A stretch of DNA of 64,000 nt. It comes from Molossus alvarezi. Taxonomy: Eukaryota > Chordata > Mammalia > Chiroptera > Molossidae. Of the stretch, positions 1 to 11,024 are shown in pieces. Made by a program: the position numbers and the translations under genes. Position 1 is the first letter of the stretch, and the number at the start of each line of letters is the position of its first letter. The DNA is taken from positions 18,178,708 to 18,242,707 of the forward strand of contig CM073896.1 in assembly GCA_037176705.1 (NCBI GenBank), written 5' to 3'. A model generated the notes under the pieces. It did no database searches and was not told the DNA's origin. It saw only the letters and a program-made list of their open reading frames with translations.

Positions 1-138
1 ATAAATAAATAACAATACAAGAATAAACTGTGTTTTGCATACTCACAACTGTAAACCCACTTTTGCCCCACTTTGTATGTATGAAGATAATGTGACTAGT
101 GTTGGCATAAAAAAAGGCTTTTGTGTTTCTCTCTTTAG

Positions 139-400
139 AACTAGAATTGATTCAGAAAGATACTTTGTGAGGAACTGCCATTACCTGGTCAGAGGAAGGA
201 GAAGCTGGTGCTAAGTGTAAACACATACTGTTCCCCTCCTCGCTGCGGCTCTGAGACGCTGTGGCGTCCTTCCTCACAGCAGTGTCACTGGGACCGCCGG
301 AGTGATGGGACTGATGTGTACGTAACACACTCAGCTCTTTGAAAGAAAAACATTAAAAGTACTCACAATATAAACTTTTATTATTGCAATTTGGATTATT
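139..400 (+). other. Possible small or alternative 3'-terminal exon (weak)
   Basis: A strong pyrimidine tract and TTTAG at 134-138 precede a frame reading TRIDSERYFVRNCHYLVRGRR that stops after about 24 codons. A CpG-containing stretch follows, then ATTAAA near 352. This could be an alternative last exon of the gene that spans the region, or chance intron sequence. No donor or known protein match supports it. Confidence 0.18.
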
Positions 401-3400
401 GTTTATCAGCAGAGGTGATGAGTGGAACTCCCTCTGTGATTCTTTGCAATGCACTGTCATTATTTATGTTGTTACTAGTACCAACAATAGGGTGTGTTAG
501 AATTTCATTAAATATATCAAGTCCAGTCCTCTTATTTTATAGATGAAGAAACTGCCATGAACGATGGCTGATTTATCATGAAGAATACTATAGGAAAAAT
601 TGTATTTGAAAGGAATCAAACTCATTTGACAATGGACTACACTGACAAAAATAATCTTTGCTTATTAGGAAATAGTTTGATTCTATCTCTTCTAGCTGGT
701 CATTGTTTCGATTGCATAGAAGATAGATATGGCCTCTTTGAACAATGTCTCTGGAATAGCTGGAAGTTTCTAAATACTTAGAAAATACTATTTCTTCAAA
801 TAATGCATTCTAAAGTAACAATAAAAAAAGCTTAGGGATATAGGGCCTCCTTGAACTCTGATTGACTCCACCTAGTGACTTAAAGACAGTTAAGCACTTA
901 GCCCTTTTCAAATTATAGGTTATCCCTCTGTGAAAACCGTGGCCTCAACTGGACATGGGCACGGAATAGAAACACCTATTGCCTTGTCTGAGCATCCTGC
1001 CTCTGCACATGTGAATTCTGATTTTCTATAGGATGGGTAAAGCAAAATTATAAGGTTAGGGAATCATAGCATTTTAGAATTTGAAGGATTCCTAGAGATT
1101 ATTTAATGTAAACATCTTATTTTGCTGACTTTTGAAAATAAGAGGGTAAATGGCTTCCATTAGGCTCAACAGTGGCAGTTAGCTTAAACGCCTATAGTAT
1201 CAATCACTTATTTTCTTTGGCTTCTGTTTTGTTTGGGAGGTTTTACTTACTTACTTACTTACTTACTTATTTATTTATTTATTTATTTTTACTCTGTTTT
1301 ACTTTTCCAATATGGTATATCAGTCTAATTTTTCAAGATAACTTGCCTGTGAAGAATTACCTTCATTTTAGCAATTAAACAAAAAATTCAGGTAAATTGA
1401 GTATATCCTTTCCTTTAAAAAATGTGTTTTAGGAAGTTAAAACTGTCTAGACTCAAGAAATACGGCAAGACTGCTGGCAGTATCTGCTTTGCCAAAGATA
1501 TTTTGACAAAGACATGATGATTTTACTTTTTTCTCTTTACTTATGTGTTTTCTCTCCAGGAATAGCCTTACTTTTCTAATCCCCCAAATCTCCACACCTC
1601 CTCCGCCTTCCAGGACCCACCTCAGATGTGGCATCTCCCCGCCAAAGCCCCCCGTTGCCTCCTGAGCGGGAAGTAGGCCGTCTGCACGCGTCCACTTTCT
1701 CCTTCACCCGGGAGGACTTCAGATGGCCTGTTATTGTAAAGTGTGATTTCTGGATTTTCACTAGAGTTATTTACACATTTTCTCATTCTTTCTGATAAAC
1801 TGGACTTGAAAGAGCAAAGATATGTCATTAATTGTTCACCTTTTATAACCCCAGAGACCCCAAATAGTGTCTTGCATATAATTAATACCTTTTAACTACA
1901 TCTTTTTAGAGTAAAATAACTACGTTCTGAGAAATTTTAAGTGGTTTAAATTTTCCATGAATAACTTTCATAGTTTCCCTGGAAATTCTCTGGCGATAAC
2001 TTGACATTGTTCAGAGCTACCACTGGATATATTTAATCAGCCAGGAGAAACAGTCCCCTCTTATCTGAATGAGAAGTGTTCTCGGGCTTGCCTGGTATCC
2101 ATGTCCTGATAAATTCATTCAGTTTGCACCTCCATCCATTGCATCTGTCTGATACTCCATTCCAGGTGAACTCAGTTCAAGTTCCACTTTCTCCATAAAG
2201 GCTCAGTCTTCAGAGATCACCCTATTCCAAACTCCTTTCACACCAGTAATCATTGTCGACATGGCGGGCATTACATTACCTTTACTTACCTCGTGTATAT
2301 TTGCTTTGTCTTCCTGTATATTCCATGCTGCTGAAGGATCAGGACTGTGGCACACATGTCTGTAAACACCACCCCTTAGCAATAGGCAGTGCAGAACAGG
2401 AGTCCAGAAGATGTTGAGTATTGGTCGTTCCTGCACAGATGTACTACGTGGGCAGATCCCCACAGCCACATCCGCTACAAGGAAGGGCTCCTCAGCTCCT
2501 GGCTGTACGAGTTATTGTTCAAGTGGGTGAAGATCAGCCATTTAGAGCAGCATGCGTGCTGGTGTTCTCTGCCTGTACTCATCATTGGCCGTCTGTTGGC
2601 CGTAATATAGGTATAGGAAACCCACTCAAGAAGGGAAAACATGGAGAGTGGTGTCAGAAGTATATCTCTACCCATACCTGACTTTGTGAACCTTCTTCCT
2701 CTGGCACTAAGAAATCTGAGAAGGCTTTGTGGAGCTTCATTTTCTGTTTTCCACAGTCTAGGAAATGACTTTTGTTTCTTCTCCATGGCACACAAGGCCT
2801 GTTGCAGTTTGGCCCCAGCCTGCTCTTCAGTCTCATTCCCAGACACTCATTCAGAATATTGACACCGTGCGCAGGCAGCTAGACAGCGGGGATGAAAAGG
2901 CAGACCGTCTCTTCCTAGTCAGCCTGCAGCTTCTGAGCCGTTCTCCAAGCGCCCATGGGCTGCTTTTACTCTTCCGCGCCTTTGCTGCTGTGGTCCTTTG
3001 TTTAAACTCCCACCCTTTGTGTCTTCTGTGGCAGCTTTCCCTTCAGTCTTCACCAAAGTGGTGTAAATGTCATCTTCATCTTCATTGTATTTATGTGGGC
3101 GTGTGGGCATCTGTGTTCATGTTATATGATAGCGCATGTATGTCTACAGGATATGTTTAGCTGTAAGGATAGAACAGTCTTCCAAAAGCAGCCTACACAA
3201 TAGGTCATTAACTAATTAAAATCTCAGTAAGTTGGGAGGGAGGTATTTCCAGGGTTGGTGCTCTAGTCCAATGACATCATAAGGATTTGGCTCTTTCATT
3301 TTCTGTCCCCTCTCTCCTTAGTGAGTTAATGTTTAGTCCGTCAGTCCCAAGGCCTTTTGTCTTGTGCTGCAGGGTGATGACTGCGTCTCAAGAACTCAGT

Positions 3401-3450
3401 TCCTCATTCAAATGTATCCACAGACAGGAATGTGCAGCTCGCTTCATTTA
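400..3450. other. Intronic sequence, no gene seen
   Basis: This is AT-rich intron with scattered old repeat-like sequence and a TACT/TTAT microsatellite listed separately. Overlapping short frames on both strands between 2.2 and 3.2 kb have no splice sites or recognisable product. I see no exon. Confidence 0.4.
1242..1289. repeat. Microsatellite (TTAC)n then (TTAT)n
   Basis: About six TTAC units run directly into about five TTAT units. A short frame of tandem LLTY residues crosses it and is a repeat artefact. Confidence 0.9.
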
Positions 3451-3462
3451 TCTCTCCTTTTT

Positions 3463-3683
3463 TAAAAATTTTTTTTCTTTTTTTATTGATTTTAGAGAGA
3501 GGAAGGGAAAGGGAGAGAGAGACAGAAGCATCTATGAGAGAGAACATCGATTGGTCACCTCCTGCATGCCCCCCACTGGGGATTGGGCCCACAACCTGGG
3601 CATGTGCCCTGACCGGGAATCGAACTGGCGACCTCTTGGTGCGTGGGTCAACGCTCAACCACTGAGCCACACTGGCTGGGCTC
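3463..3683 (-). mobile_element. Bat VES-type SINE, minus strand
   Basis: Read on the minus strand, the element starts AGCCCAGCCAGTGTGGCTCAG, has a B-box-like TCGATTCC and ends in a T/A-rich tail (TTGATTTTAGAGAGAGG on the plus strand). TCTCTCCTTTTT flanks it at 3451-3462 and 3684-3695, a 12-bp target-site duplication. Confidence 0.85.
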
Positions 3684-3695
3684 TCTCTCCTTTTT

Positions 3696-6130
3696 ATTGG
3701 AGAGGAAAATATTTCTGGCAGAACATGATTGGCTTGAAAAACCTCATTCATCCCACAAAAACGAAGCGAGCAATCACCTTCCCCGAGCACATGTCTAAGA
3801 GAACCCCAGTTTTGCTCAGACAACAAAGACAGAGGCAGTATCTGTTGCTAGGTCATTTCTCTGGTGAGACTATGAAATTTTTTTGCATTAGCAACTGCAT
3901 CTTATTCTATCTTTTATTCCCAGGACCTACTGATTTTAATTGAGTTTCCAGTAGATACTGAATAAAGCCTTCTCAAAGAGATTCCTATAAGTAAAAATGT
4001 GAAGAATTACTCTAATTCATTAGTGTAAGTATGAATTCTTGTGTAATGGATTGGCTTTCAGCAGGATAAATATGTCTGAACTGTGGTCCTTGATCTAATA
4101 TGGAATTTTTTTTCTAAAAATATTTTACTACTTATAGAACATAATAGTGATAATTCTGATACATGGATAACAACAAATTACAAAATATATATAAAATTTT
4201 TGGTTTCATAATTTATATAATATAATAATTGATACTTTATTAGTATGGTAACTTGGTCATAAGATGTTTTTCTGCCTGTTTTATAAATTCATTCATTTGA
4301 TCACCAAAATCTATCCTTTTAGCAACTTCATTTTTTTTTTAGCAACTTCATTTTTGATCAATATAATTGCAAGTGACATGTCAGTCTAGACAAATAAAAA
4401 ATTGCAGATAATTTCCAATAACTTTTATTTATTTTTATTAATAATATGGAATTTTTTATATTTTTACAAATTTCCTGATGAAGATAATATTCATTTTAAC
4501 ATAACCAGAGTCAGTTCTCACAGCTTTTACAGCAAGATTGTTGGTAAATTGGTGTTTTATTTTAAAAGTGTTAGTCATCTTGTAGCCAAGCCACTATCAA
4601 AATCAAATTTTAGTTACTTTGTAAACAGTTTTTATGACTATTTACTATTAACTACTTTGAAATGGAATTGGAAAATCTTACTCAGTATTTAAGGCCATTC
4701 TGTTACTGTTGCCTGGTAAAATAATGAACACTTGAAGAAGAAGAAGAACTTTTCACTTTTTCATAACAATCATTTGGTAAATACCTTACAAAAAATATTT
4801 GTTTTAGTTGGGTTATATAGGTTTATATTCACTTATTGAGAACCTGTAGGGTGCATGGCTCAGGACTCAATACAAAAACAAAAACAAAAAAATATATATA
4901 TATATAGTTCCTCTCTAGATTAGAGGCATGTATGATCTACTTAAATAGGTAAGATCTAAACAGTCAAAATCATTTCCAACAGTACAGGGGCCCTACCTAG
5001 TAAAAGAGAGTCCCTTCCTTTTGTTATATTTTTTATAGGGTGAAATTCAAATCTGTGGCCTACATCAGAATTGTTGCTGCTTGGTTTGGTATGTTGTGTG
5101 TGGTCACATAAAATCTTAAATCAAGACAGAATTTATTTATATAATAAATGAGAAACTGAAATAACAGTGCAAAAAAAAAGTATTCAAGGAAAGTCTCATG
5201 AAGCTGGTCCTTCAAGAATGGATAGGACTGTGTAGGGCAGAAGAAGGTTGAAGATTGGGAGCCAGAAGTGAATGTCATGATGTGTTTGGCAATGGCGAGA
5301 AGACCGGCCCGACCGGGACAACTTACACTGGACAACAAGGAGAGTAAAGCCACGTGGGGGTAGGGAACAGATCATGAAGGTCCTTTTTTAGAGAAGTAAT
5401 CAAATGTTAAACTGACATGAGCAGACTGGAATGTTAGAGTTACTCTGACAAGTAACTTTCAAACATGTACAGATATGTAACCATTCCATGGTTGAAGAAT
5501 GCCAAGAGCCAGGGCTGGAGCAGGTAGATATAATCATTGTTCTAGACAGTTTTCACTCAGTAAGGAAGGAGCTTTTCTATCTGCGTGCATGTAAAGCTGG
5601 GTAAAACCAAAATCTACTCTTGATCATACTGGTCAAGTGACTATTACGGAGGTATCAAGTATGTGCTGAATGAGGGCATGCCAGTTTATTGTAGACAAGC
5701 AGTTCTCAGAATGTGGTCCATGGACCCCTAGGATAGGCAAGACTCTCTCAGGCATCTGCAAGGTCAGAACTATTTTCACTTGTTGGCATTTTCACAAATA
5801 GTGCAGAAGCAATGGTAGGAAACCGTTGGCAGCTTAGCATGAATCAATGGCTCTAAATTGGACTTGTGGTCATTGGATTCTTTACTGTTACACAGAGAAA
5901 AAGAAAACTAGTTTCTCCTGGGAATATCTTTGATGAACCAGTAAAAATTGCTCATTTTATTAAAACTCAGCCTTTTAGTTCTCATATTTTATATTCTGTT
6001 TGGTGGGTTAGGAAGTGTACATAGCACTTATACAGGTGAACCACAAACTGAATTAGCCACTTTTTTGTGGAACACTATTTGTACTCGAAAGAATAACTGA
6101 CCAACTGTTGGCCGCAGTGAAAACTGCACC
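3696..6130. other. AT-rich intron, no gene seen
   Basis: No splice-bounded coding frame was found. Around 5695-5800 there is sequence resembling an old hAT (Charlie-type) element (GTGGTCCATGGACCCC followed by CAGAACTATTTTCA). A short TA run lies near 4890-4905. Confidence 0.35.
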
Positions 6131-6133
6131 AGG

Positions 6134-6953
6134 TGTTAGACTTTTGGCGTCACTTCAGACCTGGGTTCAGCAACCTTGATATTTGAGTTCTGGCTAAGAA
6201 AGAATTCAGAGCCAAGACTCAAACTATAAGAGAACATTTTATTTAGAAAGATACAGAGGTAGAAAAGTGAGCAGTAGACGAAATGGACTCAGGAAACAAG
6301 TTACAGAGGCCAAAGAAGGGTCGTTTGAGCTTAGAAGAAAGGAAGCTAATGGTAATGCATGGGGTGGGATGGGTCGGGGGAGAGGGAGGGGAACGGCACA
6401 GGTGTGCTCCCGACATCTTTCCAGGTGTGTCCTTTCAGGGCTGTAGTCTCCATTGATTGGTCAGTACCAGGACGGGGTCATTAGTCAATGTAGCTGGTCC
6501 TGGGGTCAGCTGTAGTTTGGCTTGTCTGCTTTTGCTGCTTTTCTGGGCCTGAAATACAACTGAAACCTAGATGTATTTGACGCAGGTCAGAACCTCATTG
6601 TCCTTGGGGCTTAATGCTTAAGGGTTATTCTACAGCTTTTTTGTTCATTCCCCCTCTGAAGGCATCTAACCTGTATGACTGGCAACATGCGGGGGGAAAA
6701 GGTCAGGGGAAGGTCCAAACCACATGACCAGGGATATGAAAGGTCAGGGGGTCTAAACCACATGACCAGGGATATGAAAGGTCAGGGGGTCTAAACCACA
6801 TAACCAGCGACATGCTGGGGGAGGAAATGCTACCCTTGGGGCAAGGTCCTTGTTTTCCCAGTTTTGCCCATTGCTAGACACCTGGGCTTTTCACCCTGGA
6901 AACGTTCTGTACCTGGCTTTGCTCTGCTCATGTCTGTCTAATGGCCTTCCACA
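6134..6953 (-). mobile_element. Endogenous retrovirus LTR, solo-type, minus strand
   Basis: On the minus strand this reads TGTGGAAGGCC...GTCTAACA, with retroviral TG...CA ends. It contains AATAAA (TTTATT on the plus strand at 6239-6244), followed by a U5-like segment ending GAAGTGACGCC. The likely U3 holds three copies of a direct repeat of about 40 bp (6701-6815). No gag, pol or env frame adjoins it, so it looks like a solo LTR. No clean target duplication was found, and the boundaries are approximate. Confidence 0.6.
6701..6815. repeat. About three tandem ~40-bp repeats inside the LTR
   Basis: Units start GGTCAGGGG at 6701, 6742 and 6780. Each continues through AAACCACATGACCAGGGAT or a close variant. 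The position in U3 resembles the enhancer repeats of gammaretroviral LTRs. Confidence 0.75.
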
Positions 6954-6959
6954 GAACTA

Positions 6960-8300
6960 GGGTTATTTAGCCTTGTGTATTTATTTAGTCCACATGTTCT
7001 TTTAAATGAACTTAGTATGTCACTTCAAGGAAAACAACAGATATACTAGTTGCCAGTGATAAAATTCATGCTTTCAAGTGGAAATTAAACATTGAAAAAC
7101 TTGTATTTGCCACCATGACACCTTCCCAATAAAGGCTTTTCTGATGCAACAGGTGGTGCTAACAATGAATATGATTTTACAGTGTTGTGTAATTGAATGT
7201 CAACAGTTTGAAGATCTGCATAACTCAGTTAATATTTTCTGAATAACCAGTGAATATTACAAAGTTGTGTATGGGGGAAAAATTCAGTAAAGTACAAAAT
7301 ATACCAATGATTTTAATTTTAACATTATAAAAAATTTACTGATGTCAATGTTAGAAACATCCAAACCTGTAAGAATTTTTATGAGTTTATTTGAGACAAA
7401 CTGACAAAATGGGCAATAAAGATGCTGCCTTATAATTTCTTGAGAAAAATAATTTTCCAAGACTCACATGGGAGAATGGGTGATTTTTTATTTGCATGGA
7501 AATACATCCCTGTGTTTCTAGTGTCCTATTTCCCTTCCCTTGAAGAGGTGCAGCTGTGGATTCAGCAGAGCTAGAAGCAAAGCCAGTGTCCAAAGTTTTC
7601 GTTCCATGCCATGAGCCATGTAGGTGAATGCAGGGGAGCGTGCCCCTACAACCAGAGAGCCAGGAGCCCAGTGCACAAGAGAGAGCAAGAGAGGGAATTT
7701 CTTTTGTTTAGGAGTAGTGTATGTATCTCAGATTTTGGGCCCTTGCAGTGGCCACGCCTATGCTGGCCAATGACCTGTTCCCAAGTGTGACTGACGGGCA
7801 AGTACCTTCCCTAGGTCACCCAGACAGACTTTAGTGGGCATGGATACGTCTATTTTTCTTTCTCTTTGCTCCTTTCCAGTTAATTAATAACTGGGTTATT
7901 TACAACAGTATCACAGTCAATAATTAACATGATAACTATAACAATGAGGGGTTTGTGCTCTTTGCTCTGATGGTGGTTGTGCTGTGAGGGGTTCGGAAAA
8001 AAGGAAATTACTTTGATATTCCAAAGATGTGTTATCAGGTATGGTATTATAGATGCAAAAAAAGAAAAAGATAACAGACAGGCTTGGTTAAGGTGAAGAC
8101 TGACCTTTGTTAGGGAAAAAATACTGCCCTAGGACATGACTACCTTTTAGTTAGAAAGTTTTAATTTCGGGCCATCCTATGTGGTTACTTTAGGTCTCTG
8201 AGTTTGTAAGGCCACCATGTAGGCCACCATGTAGGCTTGCCAGGGTTAGTATGTGGCCCCTTTTTCATCCACACTGATACGGTTTCATATTTTACATGAA
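6960..8300. other. Intron, nothing recognised
   Basis: This is unremarkable AT-rich sequence. A 13-base unit GGCCACCATGTAG is duplicated at about 8211-8236. Confidence 0.35.
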
Positions 8301-8310
8301 GTTAACCTTG

Positions 8311-8553
8311 AGTTTTTTTTTGTTTTTTTTTATCCTCACCCGAGGATATTTTTCCATTTTTTTGTACAGAGAATGGGAGGGAGAGAGAGAGAAACATCGA
8401 CGTGAAGGGACACATCGAGTGGCTGCCACCCGCACGACCAACCAGGGCCGGGGACAAACTGCAACCGAAGTACGTGCCCTTAGCGGGAACCAAACCCGGG
8501 TCTCTCCGGACCGCAGGCCGACGCTCTAACCGCTGAGCCAAACTGGCCAGGGC
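8311..8553 (-). mobile_element. Bat VES SINE, minus strand (first of a tandem pair)
   Basis: The plus strand reads T-rich, TATCCTCACCCGAGGATA, a GA-rich stretch, then CCGCTGAGCCAAACTGGCCAGGGC. This is the reverse complement of the standard element, including the B-box. Confidence 0.9.
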
Positions 8554-8561
8554 AAGTTTTG

Positions 8562-8808
8562 TTTTTTTTATCCACACCCGAGGACATTTTTGCATTTATC
8601 TTGAGATAGAACAGGAGGGAGAGAGTGAGGAAGAGAGAGAAATATCGATGTGAGAGAGATACATGAAGTGGTTGCCACCCACACGACCCCAACCGGAGCT
8701 GGGGACAAACTGCAACTGAGGTACGTGCCCTTAGTGGGAAACGAACCCCAGCCTCTCTCTCTGGTTGGAGAACCGACGCTCCAACCACTGAGCCAAACCG
8801 GCCAGGGC
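8562..8808 (-). mobile_element. Bat VES SINE, minus strand (second of a tandem pair)
   Basis: Same structure and orientation as the preceding copy, starting eight bases after it and ending AAACCGGCCAGGGC. The two differ by many substitutions, so they are probably separate insertions, the later one into or beside the poly-A of the other. Confidence 0.9.
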
Positions 8809-8889
8809 TTGAGTTTTGATACAGTATTAGAAAAGACTATATACAATGATCTGAAAAGGCTATTAAAATATTCTTATTGTTTCTATATT

Positions 8890-9533
8890 CAGTCAAACCT
8901 CCATTCTCAAACATCTCCCAACTCGAACAATTTGGTTTATGGGAAAAAAATGGCACAGCTGACGAACCAAACTTTGGTTTTTGACCTGACGGCCCTTTCA
9001 TGCTGATACTTCAGCGGGACAAAAAGTGTCTCTCAGGCAACAAACACAGGAGAGAATGCTTTTGTTGCTGGCAAAATCAATTGTTAGCACAATTTCAAAA
9101 CAGAAACAGGCCATCAAGAGTGCTAATATTGCTAATGTGAAAAAAACAATGATCACAGGCAACTGAAGAGAGAGAAAAACTGTTGTTGATTTGGATAAAG
9201 GAAACGCAGTGAGCTGGTGACAGCATTTGGGAGGCGGTGACACATGAGAAAGCAAAGATGCTGCCTACTGACCTCCTGAAGGACACCTGGACCAGTGCTG
9301 AAAGGGATTCGTTCAAGGCTGTTAGGGGGTGGCTCGTGTTTATTTATAGATTAAACAGTACATTGGACATGTACTGTATATAAGAAAGGTTAAAACAGGG
9401 ACTCATTTGAAGGTCTGGAGAGATTACTTCAATTTACACTTTTTCCAATAGGAAAAGTGATTTCGTTTTTGAACAAATTGCTTCTCAAACAGCCTTCTGG
9501 AACAAAATATGTTCTAGAGCCGAGGTTCCACTG
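8890..9533. mobile_element. Tigger/pogo-like DNA transposon remnant
   Basis: The left end is CAGTCAAACCTCCATTCTC. The right end, reverse complemented, begins CAGTGGAACCTCGGCTC, giving imperfect inverted repeats typical of Tigger elements. TA follows the right end. The interior has no intact transposase frame. The subfamily is uncertain. Confidence 0.55.
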
Positions 9534-9747
9534 TATATGTATGAGACCTATTTTCTTTATCCTCCAACCAAACAACATTGTAGCCACAGATTGAATGTAG
9601 AAGTAGATATGAGAATCCTGTTGTCTTTTATTTAGCCAGATATTAAAGAGGTTTGCAAAAATGTAAAACATAGCCACTCCTCTCTCATTTTTTGTTTGCT
9701 TTGGATAATATGAACTTTTTTGTTATTATTAAAAAGAGTTATTTAGG

Positions 9748-10055
9748 CCCTGGCTGGGTGGCTCAGTTGGTTGGACTGTGGTCCCTACATCAAAAAGTTT
9801 CAAGCTAGAATTCCTGGTCTGGGCATGTACTAGGTTGGGGGTTTGATCCCCGATCAGGGCACATACAGGAGGCAACTGATTGCTGTTTCTCTCACATTGA
9901 TGTTTCTCTCTCTCTCGTTCTCCCTCCCTCCGGCTCTCTCCCTTCCTATCTCCCTAATATATATATCTTTATATAGATATATAGACACAAATATGTGTCT
10001 GTATATCAATATATATAGATATTTATATATCCCTTCAGGTGAGGATTTTAAAAAA
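9748..10055 (+). mobile_element. VES-like SINE with AT-rich tail, plus strand
   Basis: It starts GGCCCTGGCTGGGTGGCTCAG, has a B-box-like GTTTGATCCCC, then a CT-rich stretch, an expanded AT microsatellite (about 9956-10030) and the CAGGTGAGGATTTTAAAA tail. It is more diverged than most copies here. Confidence 0.8.
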
Positions 10056-10069
10056 AGAGTTATTTAGGT

Positions 10070-10740
10070 TAACATGTAATTGACTTGTTATTTTTAATGA
10101 ATTAATAAAAATTTTAAATTTTCAATAGCTATAACCCACATAAATAAAAGAACTTTGGGGTCTTCAAAATTTTTTAAATATAAAGGGGTTCTAAGACCTG
10201 AAGGGAATCAAAGTTTTGCCACCCAAAATGTGCCTTTTGGGATATTGATTTTAAGCTGGTTATAAAGAGACAAAAGACTCAGAAAGAACCTTTAACCCTT
10301 CACCTTCTGCCTAAATGGAATTCAGATAGAAATACCTTCTCAGAAAGGGAGTCTTCTCAGCATACTCCCCCTAGCCTGTTTGAGTCAAGTGTGGCAGACA
10401 GGAAGGATCCACACAGAAACCTGCGTGTCCATTCCGCTGTGCGTCCCCGTCCTTCCGTGTGGCCCAGCAAGAGTGTCTTTGCCACATGCTCGCTCTTTCT
10501 CCTGTGCCTGTGAGTTGCCTGCTTCCCCTTTGAAATCCCAGACCCTGCCCCCCTTCTTTTTCACCCAAATAGCATATAAACAAACCTTATCTTATGGCAC
10601 CCCCCAAATATACATCCACAAAATAAATTTTAGACAATTTCTCCTGTTTATCTGTCTCTGTTAATTTATTAGCCCAGCTAGAAGAACTTAGAAGGTGAAA
10701 GGAAAGGGGTTTCTTTGCACCCGCACTGACCAAAATGTTT
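10070..10740. other. Intron, nothing recognised
   Basis: No exon signals or repeat family was recognised. Confidence 0.3.
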
Positions 10741-10756
10741 CAGAACTGCTATTTTA

Positions 10757-11008
10757 TTATTTTTATTTTTTTATTTATTCATTTTTCCTCATCCGAGGAC
10801 ATTTTTCCATTTTTTGTTCAGATAGAGTGGGAGGGAGAGAGAGAGGAACATCCACGTGAAAGGGACACATCGAGTGGCTGCCACCTGCACGACCAACCAG
10901 GGCCGGGGACAAACCACAACCGAGGTACGTGCCCTTAGCGGGAACCGAACCCGGGTCTCTCCGGACCGCAGGCCGATGCTCTAACCGCTGAGCCAAACCG
11001 GCCAGGGC
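10757..11008 (-). mobile_element. Bat VES SINE with perfect target-site duplication
   Basis: Minus-strand VES copy ending CCAAACCGGCCAGGGC on the plus strand. CAGAACTGCTATTTTA occurs at 10741-10756 and again at 11009-11024, a perfect 16-bp duplication and a sign of fairly recent L1-driven insertion. Confidence 0.93.
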
Positions 11009-11024
11009 CAGAACTGCTATTTTA

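Noticed and set aside
2389..3160. Processed pseudogene suggested by overlapping frames on both strands
   Set aside because: No parent protein recognised, no A-tail or target duplication found.
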